Below are positions 53,017 through 61,874 of a stretch of DNA of 64,000 nucleotides, one piece after another. Location of the stretch: NCBI RefSeq assembly GCF_014638005.1, contig NZ_BMFG01000010.1:1-64000 (forward strand), written 5' to 3'. Every line of letters begins with the position of its first letter. Position 1 is the stretch's first letter. The notes under the pieces were generated by a model. It made no database searches and was not told the DNA's origin. It saw only the letters and a list, made by a program, of their open reading frames with translations. The stretch is from Flavobacterium orientale (lineage in GTDB: Bacteria > Bacteroidota > Bacteroidia > Flavobacteriales > Flavobacteriaceae). Made by a program: the position numbers and the translations under genes.

Positions 53017-54075
53017 ATGTTACAAAACGTTAAAAAAGACAGTTTTATTGAATTAGGAAAATTTTTATCTCAATTTTCATTGGATAATTCTCAACAAAAT
53101 GATGCCGTACAACACAATGACCGTTTTTTTGAAGCTTTTGAAACATTGTTGGCTTTGTCTCAATCACACAACGGGTGGTTTACGAAAGAACAAGTTTATT
53201 TTGCTGTCAATTCTTGGGCAACAGCTTTAACGGAAACTAATTTAGACCTGTGGCTTTCACGTTATGATTTTTCAAAAGTTGAAACCAAAACAGTTGGGTT
53301 AATATTGGCCGGAAATATTCCGTTAGTAGGTTTTCATGATTTTTTATCTGTTTTAATCTCAGGTCATCATGTTTTGGTTAAAGCCTCTTCAAATGACCAA
53401 CATTTAATCAAGTTTTTAGCCAATTATTTGATTGTCATTGATAAAAAACTAGAAGAAAGCATCACCTTTACAGATGGGAAATTAGAAAATTTTGATGCGA
53501 TAATCGCCACCGGAAGTAACAATACCGCACGTTATTTTGAATATTATTTTAAAGACAAACCTTCTATCATTCGAAAAAACAGAAATTCTGTAGCTGTTTT
53601 AAACGGGAATGAATCGCAGGAAAATTTGGTAAATTTAGGAGAAGATATTTTTCGTTATTTTGGTTTAGGATGCCGAAATGTTTCTAAACTTTTTGTTCCG
53701 GAAGGTTATACTTTTGATGATTTTTTTAATGCTATTTTTGCTTACCAAGACGTAATTCATTATGAAAAATATGCCAATAACTATGATTACAACAAAGCGG
53801 TTTTCTTGATGAGTAACTTTAAATTACTCGACAATGGATTTTTAACCTTAAAAGAAGATTCTAGTTATTCCTCTCCTATTTCAAGTGTTTTTTATGAGTT
53901 TTATGAAGATTTAGAAACATTACGAAACAGATTGACTAACGACCAGGAACAAATTCAATGTATAGTTTCCAATGATTTAATCAGCCACAGTATTCCATTT
54001 GGTCAAACTCAAAAACCCCAACTTTGGGATTATGCTGATGGTGTTGATACTTTGGAATTTTTAATTTCTATTTGA
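53017..54075 (+). CDS. Acyl-CoA reductase (LuxC-like)
   Basis: 352 residues from MLQNVKKD; the longer reading would translate the promoter region. The fold is that of aldehyde-dehydrogenase-like LuxC acyl-CoA reductases: VGLILAGNIPLVGFHDFLSV, VLVKASSNDQHLIKFL, IIATGSNNTARYFEYYF, KPSIIRKNRNSVAVLNG, then LGCRNVSKLFVPEGY with the active-site Cys. It reduces acyl-CoA to aldehyde. It lies opposite the ferredoxin and upstream of serC. The substrate is unknown; there are no other lux genes. Confidence 0.88.
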   Translation: MLQNVKKDSFIELGKFLSQFSLDNSQQNDAVQHNDRFFEAFETLLALSQSHNGWFTKEQVYFAVNSWATALTETNLDLWLSRYDFSKVETKTVGLILAGNIPLVGFHDFLSVLISGHHVLVKASSNDQHLIKFLANYLIVIDKKLEESITFTDGKLENFDAIIATGSNNTARYFEYYFKDKPSIIRKNRNSVAVLNGNESQENLVNLGEDIFRYFGLGCRNVSKLFVPEGYTFDDFFNAIFAYQDVIHYEKYANNYDYNKAVFLMSNFKLLDNGFLTLKEDSSYSSPISSVFYEFYEDLETLRNRLTNDQEQIQCIVSNDLISHSIPFGQTQKPQLWDYADGVDTLEFLISI

Positions 54076-54110
54076 TTTTTTTCTTAACTTTGATGGAAAC
54101 CAAATCAATC

Positions 54111-55502
54111 ATGTTAAGAAAATTACTTTTGTTCAGTTTCTTTTTATCTATTTTTACATTAACCGCTCAAACCAATTTAAGTGGGTTTTTGCCATCAAAT
54201 AGCAACTCAGGAATCCGTTTTGGTTGGCAAACTGCTTTACACGATGACACTTATGTTGTCTCAAGTCAAACTTTTAGCAGTACTCTCGGAAAAGTTTTTG
54301 TTTTTTCAAAAGTAAATCAAGTTTTAACGCAACAAAGTGTTTTATATGCTGATGATGCTGTGAGTACTGACCAATTTGGTCGATCAATAGCTATTTTTGG
54401 AGATTATATAGCAGTAGGTTCGCCTTTTCACGACTCCGAATTTACAGATTCAGGAGCGGTTTATGTTTACAAAAAAATAGATAATGTTTGGACTTTTATA
54501 CAAAAAATTACTGCTTTTGATACTAGTGCAGATAAAAATTTTGGTTCATGTGTAAAAATACAAGGAACTTCTTTATTTGTCTCAGCACCAAACGATCAAA
54601 ATTCAAATAGTTCAGGATCGGTTTATGTCTATTCTTATAATGGAACAAATTGGTCTTTCCAACAAAAATTGACTGTTCCTTTAACTACAGAATTAGGCCT
54701 AAAATTTGAAGTTCAAGGAAATTTATTAGTAGCAATAGATGCTTTAGATGCTCATCACACATTTACCTATAACAATTCTTGGATTCTCAGCGATTCAACT
54801 TTATATATCGGAAACTTAGAATATGACTTAAGAGACTTTGTGCTTGATGGAGAACGACTCTATATTACAGCTGTATCTCCAATGAATCCGACGGATAATG
54901 CAGTTTTGATTCTAAATAGAGTGAATAATACTTGGGTTTTTGAACCTGGTGTTGATGGTAATTTTAACGACTTTTATATAGGTAAAATTGCGGTTTCCGG
55001 CACTCATATGTTAGTAGGTTATCAAAATTACATATTCCAAGTAGAAAGAAAATTTCCAATACGGTACTACAAAAAAATTTCAAATAGCTGGGTTTTACAA
55101 ACCACTTTCTATGGCGAAGGTGCCGCAGGATTTGATGACTATTTTGGAAATAGTATAGCCATGCAGGATGCTGAAATTTTAATCGGAGCTCCCGAAGAAG
55201 GCATTGCTCTTTCAACCGGCAAAGCATATGCCTTTAACTTAAATTTGTTAAGCGTTTCTTCCTTTGAAAAAAACAACATTGTGGTTTATCCAAATCCAAC
55301 CGTAAATAACATTTTATTTGAAAATCAAACTTTACTTGAAGTGGCTCAATATGAACTTTTCTCCAGTTCAGGAAAATTAATCACTTTATCTTCAAAAGAT
55401 TCGTCATTTATTTCTTTAGAAAATCTTCATTCCGGTATTTATATACTGAGAACCACTTTTGAAAACGGCTCTTTTGAAAACCATAAAATTATTAAATATT
55501 AG
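54111..55502 (+). CDS. Secreted FG-GAP-like protein with type IX sorting domain
   Basis: 463 residues from MLRKLLL (signal FTLTAQ). The central ~370 residues are repeats of the form FGxSIAIxGDYxxVGSPxxxxxxxxxGAVYVYKK (here FGRSIAIFGDYIAVGSP, FGSCVKIQGTSLFVSAP, FGNSIAMQDAEILIGAP), giving a beta-propeller. The last ~75 residues (VVYPNPTVNNILFENQ, SSSGKLI, LHSGIYILRTTFENGS, NHKIIKY) are a type A C-terminal sorting signal for type IX secretion. It is likely attached to the surface or released. It is 35 bp after the acyl-CoA reductase gene. Confidence 0.9.
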   Translation: MLRKLLLFSFFLSIFTLTAQTNLSGFLPSNSNSGIRFGWQTALHDDTYVVSSQTFSSTLGKVFVFSKVNQVLTQQSVLYADDAVSTDQFGRSIAIFGDYIAVGSPFHDSEFTDSGAVYVYKKIDNVWTFIQKITAFDTSADKNFGSCVKIQGTSLFVSAPNDQNSNSSGSVYVYSYNGTNWSFQQKLTVPLTTELGLKFEVQGNLLVAIDALDAHHTFTYNNSWILSDSTLYIGNLEYDLRDFVLDGERLYITAVSPMNPTDNAVLILNRVNNTWVFEPGVDGNFNDFYIGKIAVSGTHMLVGYQNYIFQVERKFPIRYYKKISNSWVLQTTFYGEGAAGFDDYFGNSIAMQDAEILIGAPEEGIALSTGKAYAFNLNLLSVSSFEKNNIVVYPNPTVNNILFENQTLLEVAQYELFSSSGKLITLSSKDSSFISLENLHSGIYILRTTFENGSFENHKIIKY

Positions 55503-55627
55503 ACACCTAACTTTTCAACTACAACGTTTTTGTTAATAACCTATAATAAATACTACCCTTAAACAAAGTACATTTAGAAGTGAATTTCAGAAATTTGCAT
55601 TTCAATCTTTGATATCAATTTTCCGTA

Positions 55628-56698
55628 ATGAAAAAACACAACTATAGTGCAGGTCCTTGTATTTTACCACAAGAAGTATTTGAAAAATCCGCTCAAGCCG
55701 TTTTAAATTTTAATAACTCCGGGTTATCCATTTTAGAAATTTCACACAGAAGTAAAGATTTTGTTGCTGTGATGGATGAAGCAAGAGCTTTGGCTTTGGA
55801 ACTTTTAGGTTTGGAAGGAAAAGGTTACCAAGCGTTGTTTTTACATGGAGGTGCCAGTTTGGAGTTTTTAATGATTCCTTACAACTTAATGAAAGTTGAT
55901 GGAAAGGCGGCCTATTTAGATACAGGAACTTGGGCAAATTCAGCCATTAAAGAAGCTAAATCTTTTGGTGAAACCGTTATAGTTGCTTCATCCAAATCAG
56001 AAAATTATAACCATATCCCAAAAGGATATGTTGTTCCAACGGATGCTGATTATTTTCACTGTACTTCCAACAATACCATTTTTGGCACACAAATGAAAGA
56101 ATTTCCAAACCTAAACATGCCGATGGTTTGTGATATGAGTTCGGATATTTTTTCGAGAACATTAGACTTTTCAAAATTTGACTTAATTTATGCCGGAGCT
56201 CAAAAAAATATGGGGCCAGCCGGAACAACACTAGTAGTTGTTAAAGAAGATATTTTAGGAAAATCAGGTAGAACTATTCCTAATATGTTAGATTACAAAC
56301 AGCATATTGAGAAAGAAAGTATGTACAACACCCCAGCAGTGTTTCCTGTTTATGCTTCGCTTTTAACGCTACAATGGTTAAAAAACTTAGGTGGTATTGC
56401 TGCTATTGAAAAAATAAATCAAGCTAAAGCCAATTTATTATATTCTGAAATCGATCGTAATCCCTTGTTTAAAGGAACTGCAGTAGCAGAATTCAGAAGT
56501 AACATGAACGCCACCTTTTTATTGAATGATGAAGCACATGCTCCATTATTTGATGCTATGTGTAAAGAAGCCAGAATTTCAGGATTACCAGGTCATCGTT
56601 CTGTTGGCGGCTATAGAGCATCAATGTATAACGCATTGCCATTAGAAAGTGTGCAAGTGTTAGTTGATGTAATGAAGGAATTGGAGAGTAGAAGTTAG
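55628..56698 (+). CDS. serC: Phosphoserine aminotransferase
   Basis: 356 residues with HNYSAGPCILPQEV, ISHRSKDF, LFLHGGASLEFLMIPYN, the PLP Lys in YAGAQKNMGPAG and a C-terminal GLPGHRSVGGYRASMYNALP. It converts 3-phosphohydroxypyruvate to phosphoserine with glutamate. It is followed by a D-3-phosphoglycerate dehydrogenase gene, so the first two serine-pathway steps are together. Confidence 0.96.
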   Translation: MKKHNYSAGPCILPQEVFEKSAQAVLNFNNSGLSILEISHRSKDFVAVMDEARALALELLGLEGKGYQALFLHGGASLEFLMIPYNLMKVDGKAAYLDTGTWANSAIKEAKSFGETVIVASSKSENYNHIPKGYVVPTDADYFHCTSNNTIFGTQMKEFPNLNMPMVCDMSSDIFSRTLDFSKFDLIYAGAQKNMGPAGTTLVVVKEDILGKSGRTIPNMLDYKQHIEKESMYNTPAVFPVYASLLTLQWLKNLGGIAAIEKINQAKANLLYSEIDRNPLFKGTAVAEFRSNMNATFLLNDEAHAPLFDAMCKEARISGLPGHRSVGGYRASMYNALPLESVQVLVDVMKELESRS

Positions 56699-56800
56699 AA
56701 AATAAAGTATAGAAAATAGAAATAAATAAATTTATAAATACGTTGTCGGAATCTAAGTTACTCAGCAACTCAGAATCTCAGCAACTCAGAATCTTAAAAA

Positions 56801-57760
56801 ATGAAAGTATTAGCCAATGACGGAATTTCTCCAAGTGGGATAAAAGCTCTTGAAAAAGGAGGATTTGAAGTAATTACAACTAAAGTTGCTCAGGAACAAG
56901 TAGCCAATTATATCAATGCCAATCAAGTTAGTGTTATTTTGGTGAGAAGTGCAACCAAAGTAAGAAAAGATATAATTGACAATTGTCCGAGTTTAAAAAT
57001 CATCGGACGTGGCGGTGTTGGAATGGACAATATTGACGTAGCTTATGCTCGTGAAAAAGGTATTCATGTTATTAATACCCCGGCATCTTCTTCAGAATCA
57101 GTAGCCGAATTGGTTTTTGCACATTTGTTTTCGGGTGTGCGATTTTTGCATGATTCCAACAGAAATATGCCTTTAGAAGGTGATGTCAATTTTGACGGAT
57201 TGAAAAAAGCCTATGCCAATGGAATTGAACTTAGAGGAAAAACATTGGGAATTATAGGTTTTGGAAGAATTGGTCAAGCAGTAGCAAAAATGGCCTTAGG
57301 TTTAGGAATGCGAGTAATTGCTTCGGACAAATATGTGGGAGAGGCGGTAATTCGTGTGGATTTTTACAACGATCAATTTATCAATGTTGATATTGTTACA
57401 GAACCTATGGAAGATTTGCTGAAACATTCTGATTTTATCACACTACATGTTCCTGCTCAAGATGGTTATGTTATTGGAGCTGAAGAATTAAAAACAATGA
57501 AAGATAATGTGGGAATTGTAAATGCAGCTCGTGGTGGTGTAATTGATGAAGTTGCATTAATTGATGCATTAGATGAAGGAAAAGTGTTATTTGCCGGATT
57601 AGATGTTTTTGAAAACGAACCAACACCGGAAATTAAAATTTTAATGCATCCAAAAATTTCATTATCGCCACATATTGGTGCTGCTACTGAAGAAGCTCAA
57701 GATAGAATTGGTACAGAACTGGCGGAACAAATCATTAGCCTTTTAAAAACAGAAAAATAA
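56801..57760 (+). CDS. serA: D-3-phosphoglycerate dehydrogenase, short form
   Basis: 319 residues of the D-2-hydroxyacid dehydrogenase family: LKIIGRGGVGMDNIDVAYA, the NAD motif GKTLGIIGFGRIGQAVAKM, the catalytic Arg in NAARGGVIDE, a Glu in ENEPTPE and the catalytic His in SLSPHIGAATEEAQ. It lacks the C-terminal ACT domain, so it would not be serine-inhibited by that route. The position after serC supports the assignment to serine synthesis. A TCAGCAACTCAGAATC direct repeat lies just upstream. Confidence 0.93.
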   Translation: MKVLANDGISPSGIKALEKGGFEVITTKVAQEQVANYINANQVSVILVRSATKVRKDIIDNCPSLKIIGRGGVGMDNIDVAYAREKGIHVINTPASSSESVAELVFAHLFSGVRFLHDSNRNMPLEGDVNFDGLKKAYANGIELRGKTLGIIGFGRIGQAVAKMALGLGMRVIASDKYVGEAVIRVDFYNDQFINVDIVTEPMEDLLKHSDFITLHVPAQDGYVIGAEELKTMKDNVGIVNAARGGVIDEVALIDALDEGKVLFAGLDVFENEPTPEIKILMHPKISLSPHIGAATEEAQDRIGTELAEQIISLLKTEK

Positions 57761-57827
57761 TACAAAATAGATTGATATTTAGGATATTATTTTATAAATT
57801 CGTTAAAATAATTTAAAAGCCTAAGCT

Positions 57828-58388
57828 ATGTTTGAACAATTAACACAATTAGTGCAGCAATATGGAAATGAAGCTGTAGTAAAAAACAATGCTATCCCAA
57901 ACGAATTAAATGATAGCGTAATGAAAGAAACCGGAAGTTCATTACTTTCAGGTTTACAAAAAATGGCTTCTGAAGGAAAACTGGAACAATTAGCCGGTTT
58001 ATTTCAGGGTAACAATGCAGGAGCTTCATCAAATCCGGTTGTAAAACAATTGGTAGAACAAGTTTCAGGAAACTTAGGACAAAAATTTGGAATTGATAGT
58101 AATACTGCTAATGGTGTAGCTTCAAACATGATTCCTCAAATATTAGGTTCTTTGATTGGTAAAGCAAAAGATCCTAATGTAAAGGGTTTTGATGTGGCAG
58201 ATTTAGTGAAAGCAATTTCAGGAGGTTCAGGAAATTCCAGTTTACTTGATGCAGTAACCAAATATGGCGGTCAATTTGGATTGGATCAAAATGGAGACGG
58301 TAAAGTTGATATGCAAGATGCCATTGCTGCTGTTAGTAAAAAAGGTGGAGGATTAGGGGGATTATTAGGTAAATTTTTTAAAAAATAA
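57828..58388 (+). CDS. DUF937 protein with an EF-hand-like loop
   Basis: 186 residues. The family pattern is a helical N-terminus, then LGQKFGIDSNTANGVASNMI and PQILGSLIGKAKDP. Near the C-terminus DQNGDGKVDMQDA matches the calcium loop DxNxDGxxxxxD, followed by Gly/Lys-rich GGGLGGLLGKFFKK. No signal peptide. Function unknown; calcium binding is inferred from the loop alone. A terminator follows. Confidence 0.82.
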   Translation: MFEQLTQLVQQYGNEAVVKNNAIPNELNDSVMKETGSSLLSGLQKMASEGKLEQLAGLFQGNNAGASSNPVVKQLVEQVSGNLGQKFGIDSNTANGVASNMIPQILGSLIGKAKDPNVKGFDVADLVKAISGGSGNSSLLDAVTKYGGQFGLDQNGDGKVDMQDAIAAVSKKGGGLGGLLGKFFKK

Positions 58389-58410
58389 ATTTTATTGATA
58401 TAATAAATTA

Positions 58411-58438
58411 AAATCACCAAGTTTGGTGATTTTTTTTT
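58411..58438 (+). terminator. Rho-independent terminator after the DUF937 gene
   Basis: AAATCACCAA (58411-58420) pairs with TTGGTGATTT (58423-58432), with a very short loop, followed by a T run. It ends the serine/DUF937 unit. Confidence 0.88.
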
Positions 58439-58487
58439 GTTGAAGAATGTCATTTTAAATCGATACTATTTTTTGTATCTTTATACA

Positions 58488-58916
58488 ATGAAAATAAGTT
58501 TACTTATATCAGCTTTTTGTTTATTAGTTATTAGTTGTAACTCTTATAAATCTAAATCATTTGCTAAAGAACCTACAACAGGAGTAAATGACACCATTCG
58601 AATTGCAAATGATGAATTAGAATATGAGGTCATAATTATTGAACCCGGTTTTAACGCTTGGTTAGCAAGCAGAGCTATGCCTCGCGATTATTATTCTCAA
58701 TCGTATTTAGAAGCACGAAATAATTTATGGGTAATTGAGTATAACAGTAGAGCTCTTCAATCTTCTCGTTATGATCCGAATCTTTATCCAATGCAAATAG
58801 ATTACAGGCGTGGCATTGATTATGGTTATGAAGTAAACTATATGCTTTATAATTATTTGGTTTATTTTCAATTGACTTATAAACAAAAACTTGGTGGTTT
58901 TCAAGCAAGGTTGTAA
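58488..58916 (+). CDS. Lipoprotein, DUF6146-like (142 aa)
   Basis: The ATG gives a lipoprotein signal (LLVISCNSYKS); the longer reading begins with TTG and crosses the terminator T run. ELEYEVIIIEPGFNAWL, PRDYYSQSYLEARNN, WVIEYNSR and GIDYGYEVNYMLYNYL resemble the DUF6146 family of Flavobacteria, from memory. Its function is unknown. Confidence 0.8.
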   Translation: MKISLLISAFCLLVISCNSYKSKSFAKEPTTGVNDTIRIANDELEYEVIIIEPGFNAWLASRAMPRDYYSQSYLEARNNLWVIEYNSRALQSSRYDPNLYPMQIDYRRGIDYGYEVNYMLYNYLVYFQLTYKQKLGGFQARL

Positions 58917-58991
58917 TATTTTAAAACCAATTACTTACTAATAAACCCATTTCTAATAACAATAAAACTACTTTAATTACCTGCTTTTTTT

Positions 58992-59312
58992 ATGAAAAAA
59001 CTTAAAGAACGTTGGGGAATTTCCTCAAATTTTCAATTAGTAATTATATTTATCGTATTTGCAATTACAGGATCATTATCTGCTTATTTATCAAAACCGT
59101 TTACCAATTGGATTGGTCTTACAAAAGAAAATCTTGGCCATTTTTATTTACCAATTCGATTGATTGCTATTTTTCCAATTTATCAAGTTTTATTGGTCTT
59201 AACGGGTTTTCTGTTTGGACAATTTACCTTTTTTTGGTGGTTTGAAAAAAAGATGCTTCGCAGCATGAAATTAGGCTTCATTGCGGAATGGTTTGAAAAT
59301 AAAAGTAACTGA
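58992..59312 (+). CDS. Small membrane protein, DUF6787-like (106 aa)
   Basis: KKLKERWGISSNFQLVIIFI starts a two- to three-helix membrane protein (FAITGSLSAYLSKPF, YQVLLVLTGFLFGQFTFFWW) with the ending FEKKMLRSMKLGF. This resembles the DUF6787 family, from memory. Its function is unknown; it is 75 bp after the DUF6146-like gene and probably in its operon. Confidence 0.78.
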   Translation: MKKLKERWGISSNFQLVIIFIVFAITGSLSAYLSKPFTNWIGLTKENLGHFYLPIRLIAIFPIYQVLLVLTGFLFGQFTFFWWFEKKMLRSMKLGFIAEWFENKSN

Positions 59313-59326
59313 TTCTTAAATTGGTA

Positions 59327-59623
59327 CTACTTTTTATCTTTAATCAAATAAGTATAAATCCAAGTAATGGTAAAAGTGGGAATAAAATCCAAACCCGGTA
59401 GTAATTCTTCAATAAAAACAATTATTCCACCAACGGTTCCAACGGTTCCTTTGTACATTCGTAGCAAAAGTAATCCGGCAATTGGAGCCCAAATTACATC
59501 GGAAAGCGTTCCCAAAACAGGAACCAAATAGGAGAGCATTCCGATGCCATCAAAAAGAAGACTTAGAAATAAATCTCTTTTTTTATTTGATTTTGAGGTG
59601 TTTTCAACAACTTCTTTTGTCAT
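59327..59623 (-). CDS. Small membrane protein (98 aa)
   Basis: After a polar N-terminus (KEVVENTSKSNKKR) come two to three hydrophobic segments (LFDGIGMLSYLVPVLGTLSDV, read with a break; IVFIEELLPGLDFIPTFTITW). It recalls small membrane proteins annotated as hypothetical throughout Flavobacteria. Function unknown. Its own -7 box lies about 28 bp upstream. Confidence 0.65.
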   Translation of the reverse strand: MTKEVVENTSKSNKKRDLFLSLLFDGIGMLSYLVPVLGTLSDVIWAPIAGLLLLRMYKGTVGTVGGIIVFIEELLPGLDFIPTFTITWIYTYLIKDKK

Positions 59624-59650
59624 CGATAGTATTTTTAATCACGATTCAGA

Positions 59651-59658
59651 CAAAAGTA
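59651..59658 (-). promoter_or_regulatory. Putative -7 box of the small membrane gene
   Basis: The reverse complement is TACTTTTG, matching TAnnTTTG, about 28 bp upstream of the ATG at 59623. Confidence 0.45.
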
Positions 59659-59666
59659 GTGCCATT

Positions 59667-60338
59667 TTATTTATCTTGCTTCATTAAGTTAAAAAAATCA
59701 TTTCTGTTTTCTTTTTCGTTAAATATTCCTCCATATTGAATGGTTGAAGTATAACTTGAACTGTCTTTTATGCCACGACTTGACACACACAAATGTTCTG
59801 CTTCAACAACTACAATCACATCTTCTGTATCCAAAACAGTTTTTAACTCATTGAAAATCTGCATTATCATTCGTTCTTGCACTTGTGGTCTGCGAGCATA
59901 ATAGTCTACAATTCGATTTAATTTTGATAAACCAATTACTTTTCCGCTAGAAACATAACCGATATGAGCTTTGCCAATAATTGGTAAAAAATGATGTTCG
60001 CATGTGGAATTGAAACTTATATTGGCTTCTACCAACATTTTGTCATAATTGTAACTGTTTTCAAAAACCGAAATTTTTGGCTTGTTTGCGGGATTCAAAC
60101 CGCTAAAAATTTCTTGTATAAACATTTTTGCAACTCTATGTGGTGTTCCTTTCAAACTATCATCGGTCATATCAAGACCCATTTCCTCCATGATAATTTT
60201 AAAATGTTTTTCAATAGTTTCCATTTTTTCTGCATCCGATTTTACGAAAGCATCAGGACGCAGCGGTGTTTCGGCAGAAGTCATTTGATGATTATCCCCC
60301 AAAAGTTCAATTAATTCTTTTTCAGTTAAAGTATTCAT
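59667..60338 (-). CDS. folE: GTP cyclohydrolase I
   Basis: 223 residues with DSLKGTPHRVAKMFIQEIFSG (read in parts), the zinc motif NSTCEHHFLPIIGKAHIGY, SKLNRIVDYYARRPQVQERM and VVVEAEHLCVSSRGIKD. Cys and His zinc ligands are present, so this is the standard Zn-dependent FolE. It starts the folate pathway from GTP. Confidence 0.96.
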   Translation of the reverse strand: MNTLTEKELIELLGDNHQMTSAETPLRPDAFVKSDAEKMETIEKHFKIIMEEMGLDMTDDSLKGTPHRVAKMFIQEIFSGLNPANKPKISVFENSYNYDKMLVEANISFNSTCEHHFLPIIGKAHIGYVSSGKVIGLSKLNRIVDYYARRPQVQERMIMQIFNELKTVLDTEDVIVVVEAEHLCVSSRGIKDSSSYTSTIQYGGIFNEKENRNDFFNLMKQDK

Positions 60339-60406
60339 AGCTTTTTTTTTAATTATTTCAATGCTTCCATATAAGCTGTTCGATAATCGAGGTAACTCTT
60401 GGGAAT

Positions 60407-61054
60407 TTATTTTTTCAATCTACTCTTGTAATTCTTTTTGAGCTTTTCAATCTTAGGAGTAATTACGTAACTACAATAGGATTGGGTTTTATTTAAGTTA
60501 TAATAATTTTGATGATACTCTTCGGCTTCATAAAATTTTGATGCAGGAGAAATTCGCGTTACAATTGGTTTTGTAAACGTTTTTTCTGAAGTCATCAAAT
60601 CAATATAGTCTTCAGAAATTTCTTTTTGTTGGTCATTGTAATAAAAAATTTCACTTCTGTATTGTGTACCAATATCGTTACCTTGACGGTTTAACGTTGT
60701 GGGATCATGAGTAGCAAAAAATATTTCCAATAATTCGCCAAATGAAATTACTTTCGGATCAAATGTGATTTGAATAGCTTCCGCATGACCGGTTGTTCCA
60801 GTACCAATATCTTTGTAAGTGGGGTTTTCGAGTATCCCACCGATGTAACCCGACACTACTTTTTTTACACCTTCTAATTCCAGAAAAACTGCTTCAGTAC
60901 ACCAAAAGCAACCACCGGCAAGTGTTGCTATTTCTAATCCGTCTTTTGTTTCCATAACTACAGGTTTGTCTACTACTAAAAAAGTAGTGTTTTTATCTTG
61001 TGATTGACACGAAGTTTGTGACACAAGTAACAATAATAAGATATACTTTTTCAT
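60407..61054 (-). CDS. msrA: Peptide methionine sulfoxide reductase MsrA, exported
   Basis: 215 residues with a lipoprotein-type signal (LLLVSQTSCQSQ) and the MsrA domain: ATLAGGCFWCTEAVFLELEG (active GCFWC), VVSGYIGG, GHAEAIQITFDP, HDPTTLNRQGNDIGTQYRS and AEEYHQNYY. It repairs oxidised methionine, here on the envelope side. No MsrB is adjacent. Confidence 0.95.
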   Translation of the reverse strand: MKKYILLLLLVSQTSCQSQDKNTTFLVVDKPVVMETKDGLEIATLAGGCFWCTEAVFLELEGVKKVVSGYIGGILENPTYKDIGTGTTGHAEAIQITFDPKVISFGELLEIFFATHDPTTLNRQGNDIGTQYRSEIFYYNDQQKEISEDYIDLMTSEKTFTKPIVTRISPASKFYEAEEYHQNYYNLNKTQSYCSYVITPKIEKLKKNYKSRLKK

Positions 61055-61070
61055 AGCAATTTTTGTTTAA

Positions 61071-61078
61071 CAAATATA
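61071..61078 (-). promoter_or_regulatory. Putative -7 box of msrA
   Basis: The reverse complement is TATATTTG, matching TAnnTTTG, about 17 bp upstream of the msrA ATG. Confidence 0.45.
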
Positions 61079-61195
61079 GCATTTAATTAAACAATAAATG
61101 TAATTTAACGTAACTTTATTATCTATCTTTAAATAATAAAAAACTATACCCCATAAAATTCTTCAAAACTTTGTTTCTTTGTGAAAATGAAAACG

Positions 61196-61858
61196 ATGAT
61201 TCAAATAAAAAATATCCATAAATCTTTTGGTCAGGTGCATGTTCTGAAAGGTGTCAATTTATCTATACAAAAAGGTGAAATTGTTTCCATTGTAGGATCT
61301 TCAGGAGCCGGAAAAACGACGCTTTTACAAATTTTAGGTACTTTAGAAAAACCTGATAAAAATTTTAATGAGGAACTAGTTATTGACTCTGTTTCCATTT
61401 TATCTTTGAATGACAAGGAATTGTCTAAATTTAGAAATTTAAAAATCGGTTTTATTTTTCAATTCCACCAATTATTACCTGAATTTACAGCGATTGAAAA
61501 TGTTTGTATTCCCGGATTTATTGCCGGAAGAAACACAAAAGAAATTGAAAAAGAAGCCGAACGTTTATTGAATTATTTAGGTTTGGGCGAACGCATGCAT
61601 CACAAACCTTCTGAACTTTCGGGAGGAGAACAACAGCGTGTTGCGGTTGCTAGAGCATTGCTTAACAAACCGGCTGTGATTTTTGCCGATGAACCTTCGG
61701 GAAATTTAGATACGGCTTCGGCTCAAAATTTACATGAACTTTTTTTCAAATTAAGAGATGAATTTGGACAAACCTTTGTGATTGTAACACATAATGAAGA
61801 ATTAGCTAACATGGCAGACCGAAAACTAGTAATGAAAGACGGACAAATTATTGAATAA
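61196..61858 (+). CDS. ABC transporter ATP-binding protein (LolD-like)
   Basis: 220 residues from [12 protein letters not shown] 61181 and ATG 61187 are alternative starts. Walker [10 protein letters not shown], the Q-loop [16 protein letters not shown], the signature [15 protein letters not shown] and Walker [13 protein letters not shown] mark the LolD/MacB subfamily. In LolCDE it drives lipoprotein release from the inner membrane. No LolC/E permease is adjacent, as is common in Flavobacteria. Confidence 0.92.
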   Translation: MIQIKNIHKSFGQVHVLKGVNLSIQKGEIVSIVGSSGAGKTTLLQILGTLEKPDKNFNEELVIDSVSILSLNDKELSKFRNLKIGFIFQFHQLLPEFTAIENVCIPGFIAGRNTKEIEKEAERLLNYLGLGERMHHKPSELSGGEQQRVAVARALLNKPAVIFADEPSGNLDTASAQNLHELFFKLRDEFGQTFVIVTHNEELANMADRKLVMKDGQIIE

Positions 61859-61874
61859 TTAATCAAACAAACAG

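Noticed and set aside
53017-54075. Bioluminescence (lux) operon
   Set aside because: Only the LuxC-like reductase is present, with no luciferase or LuxD/E.
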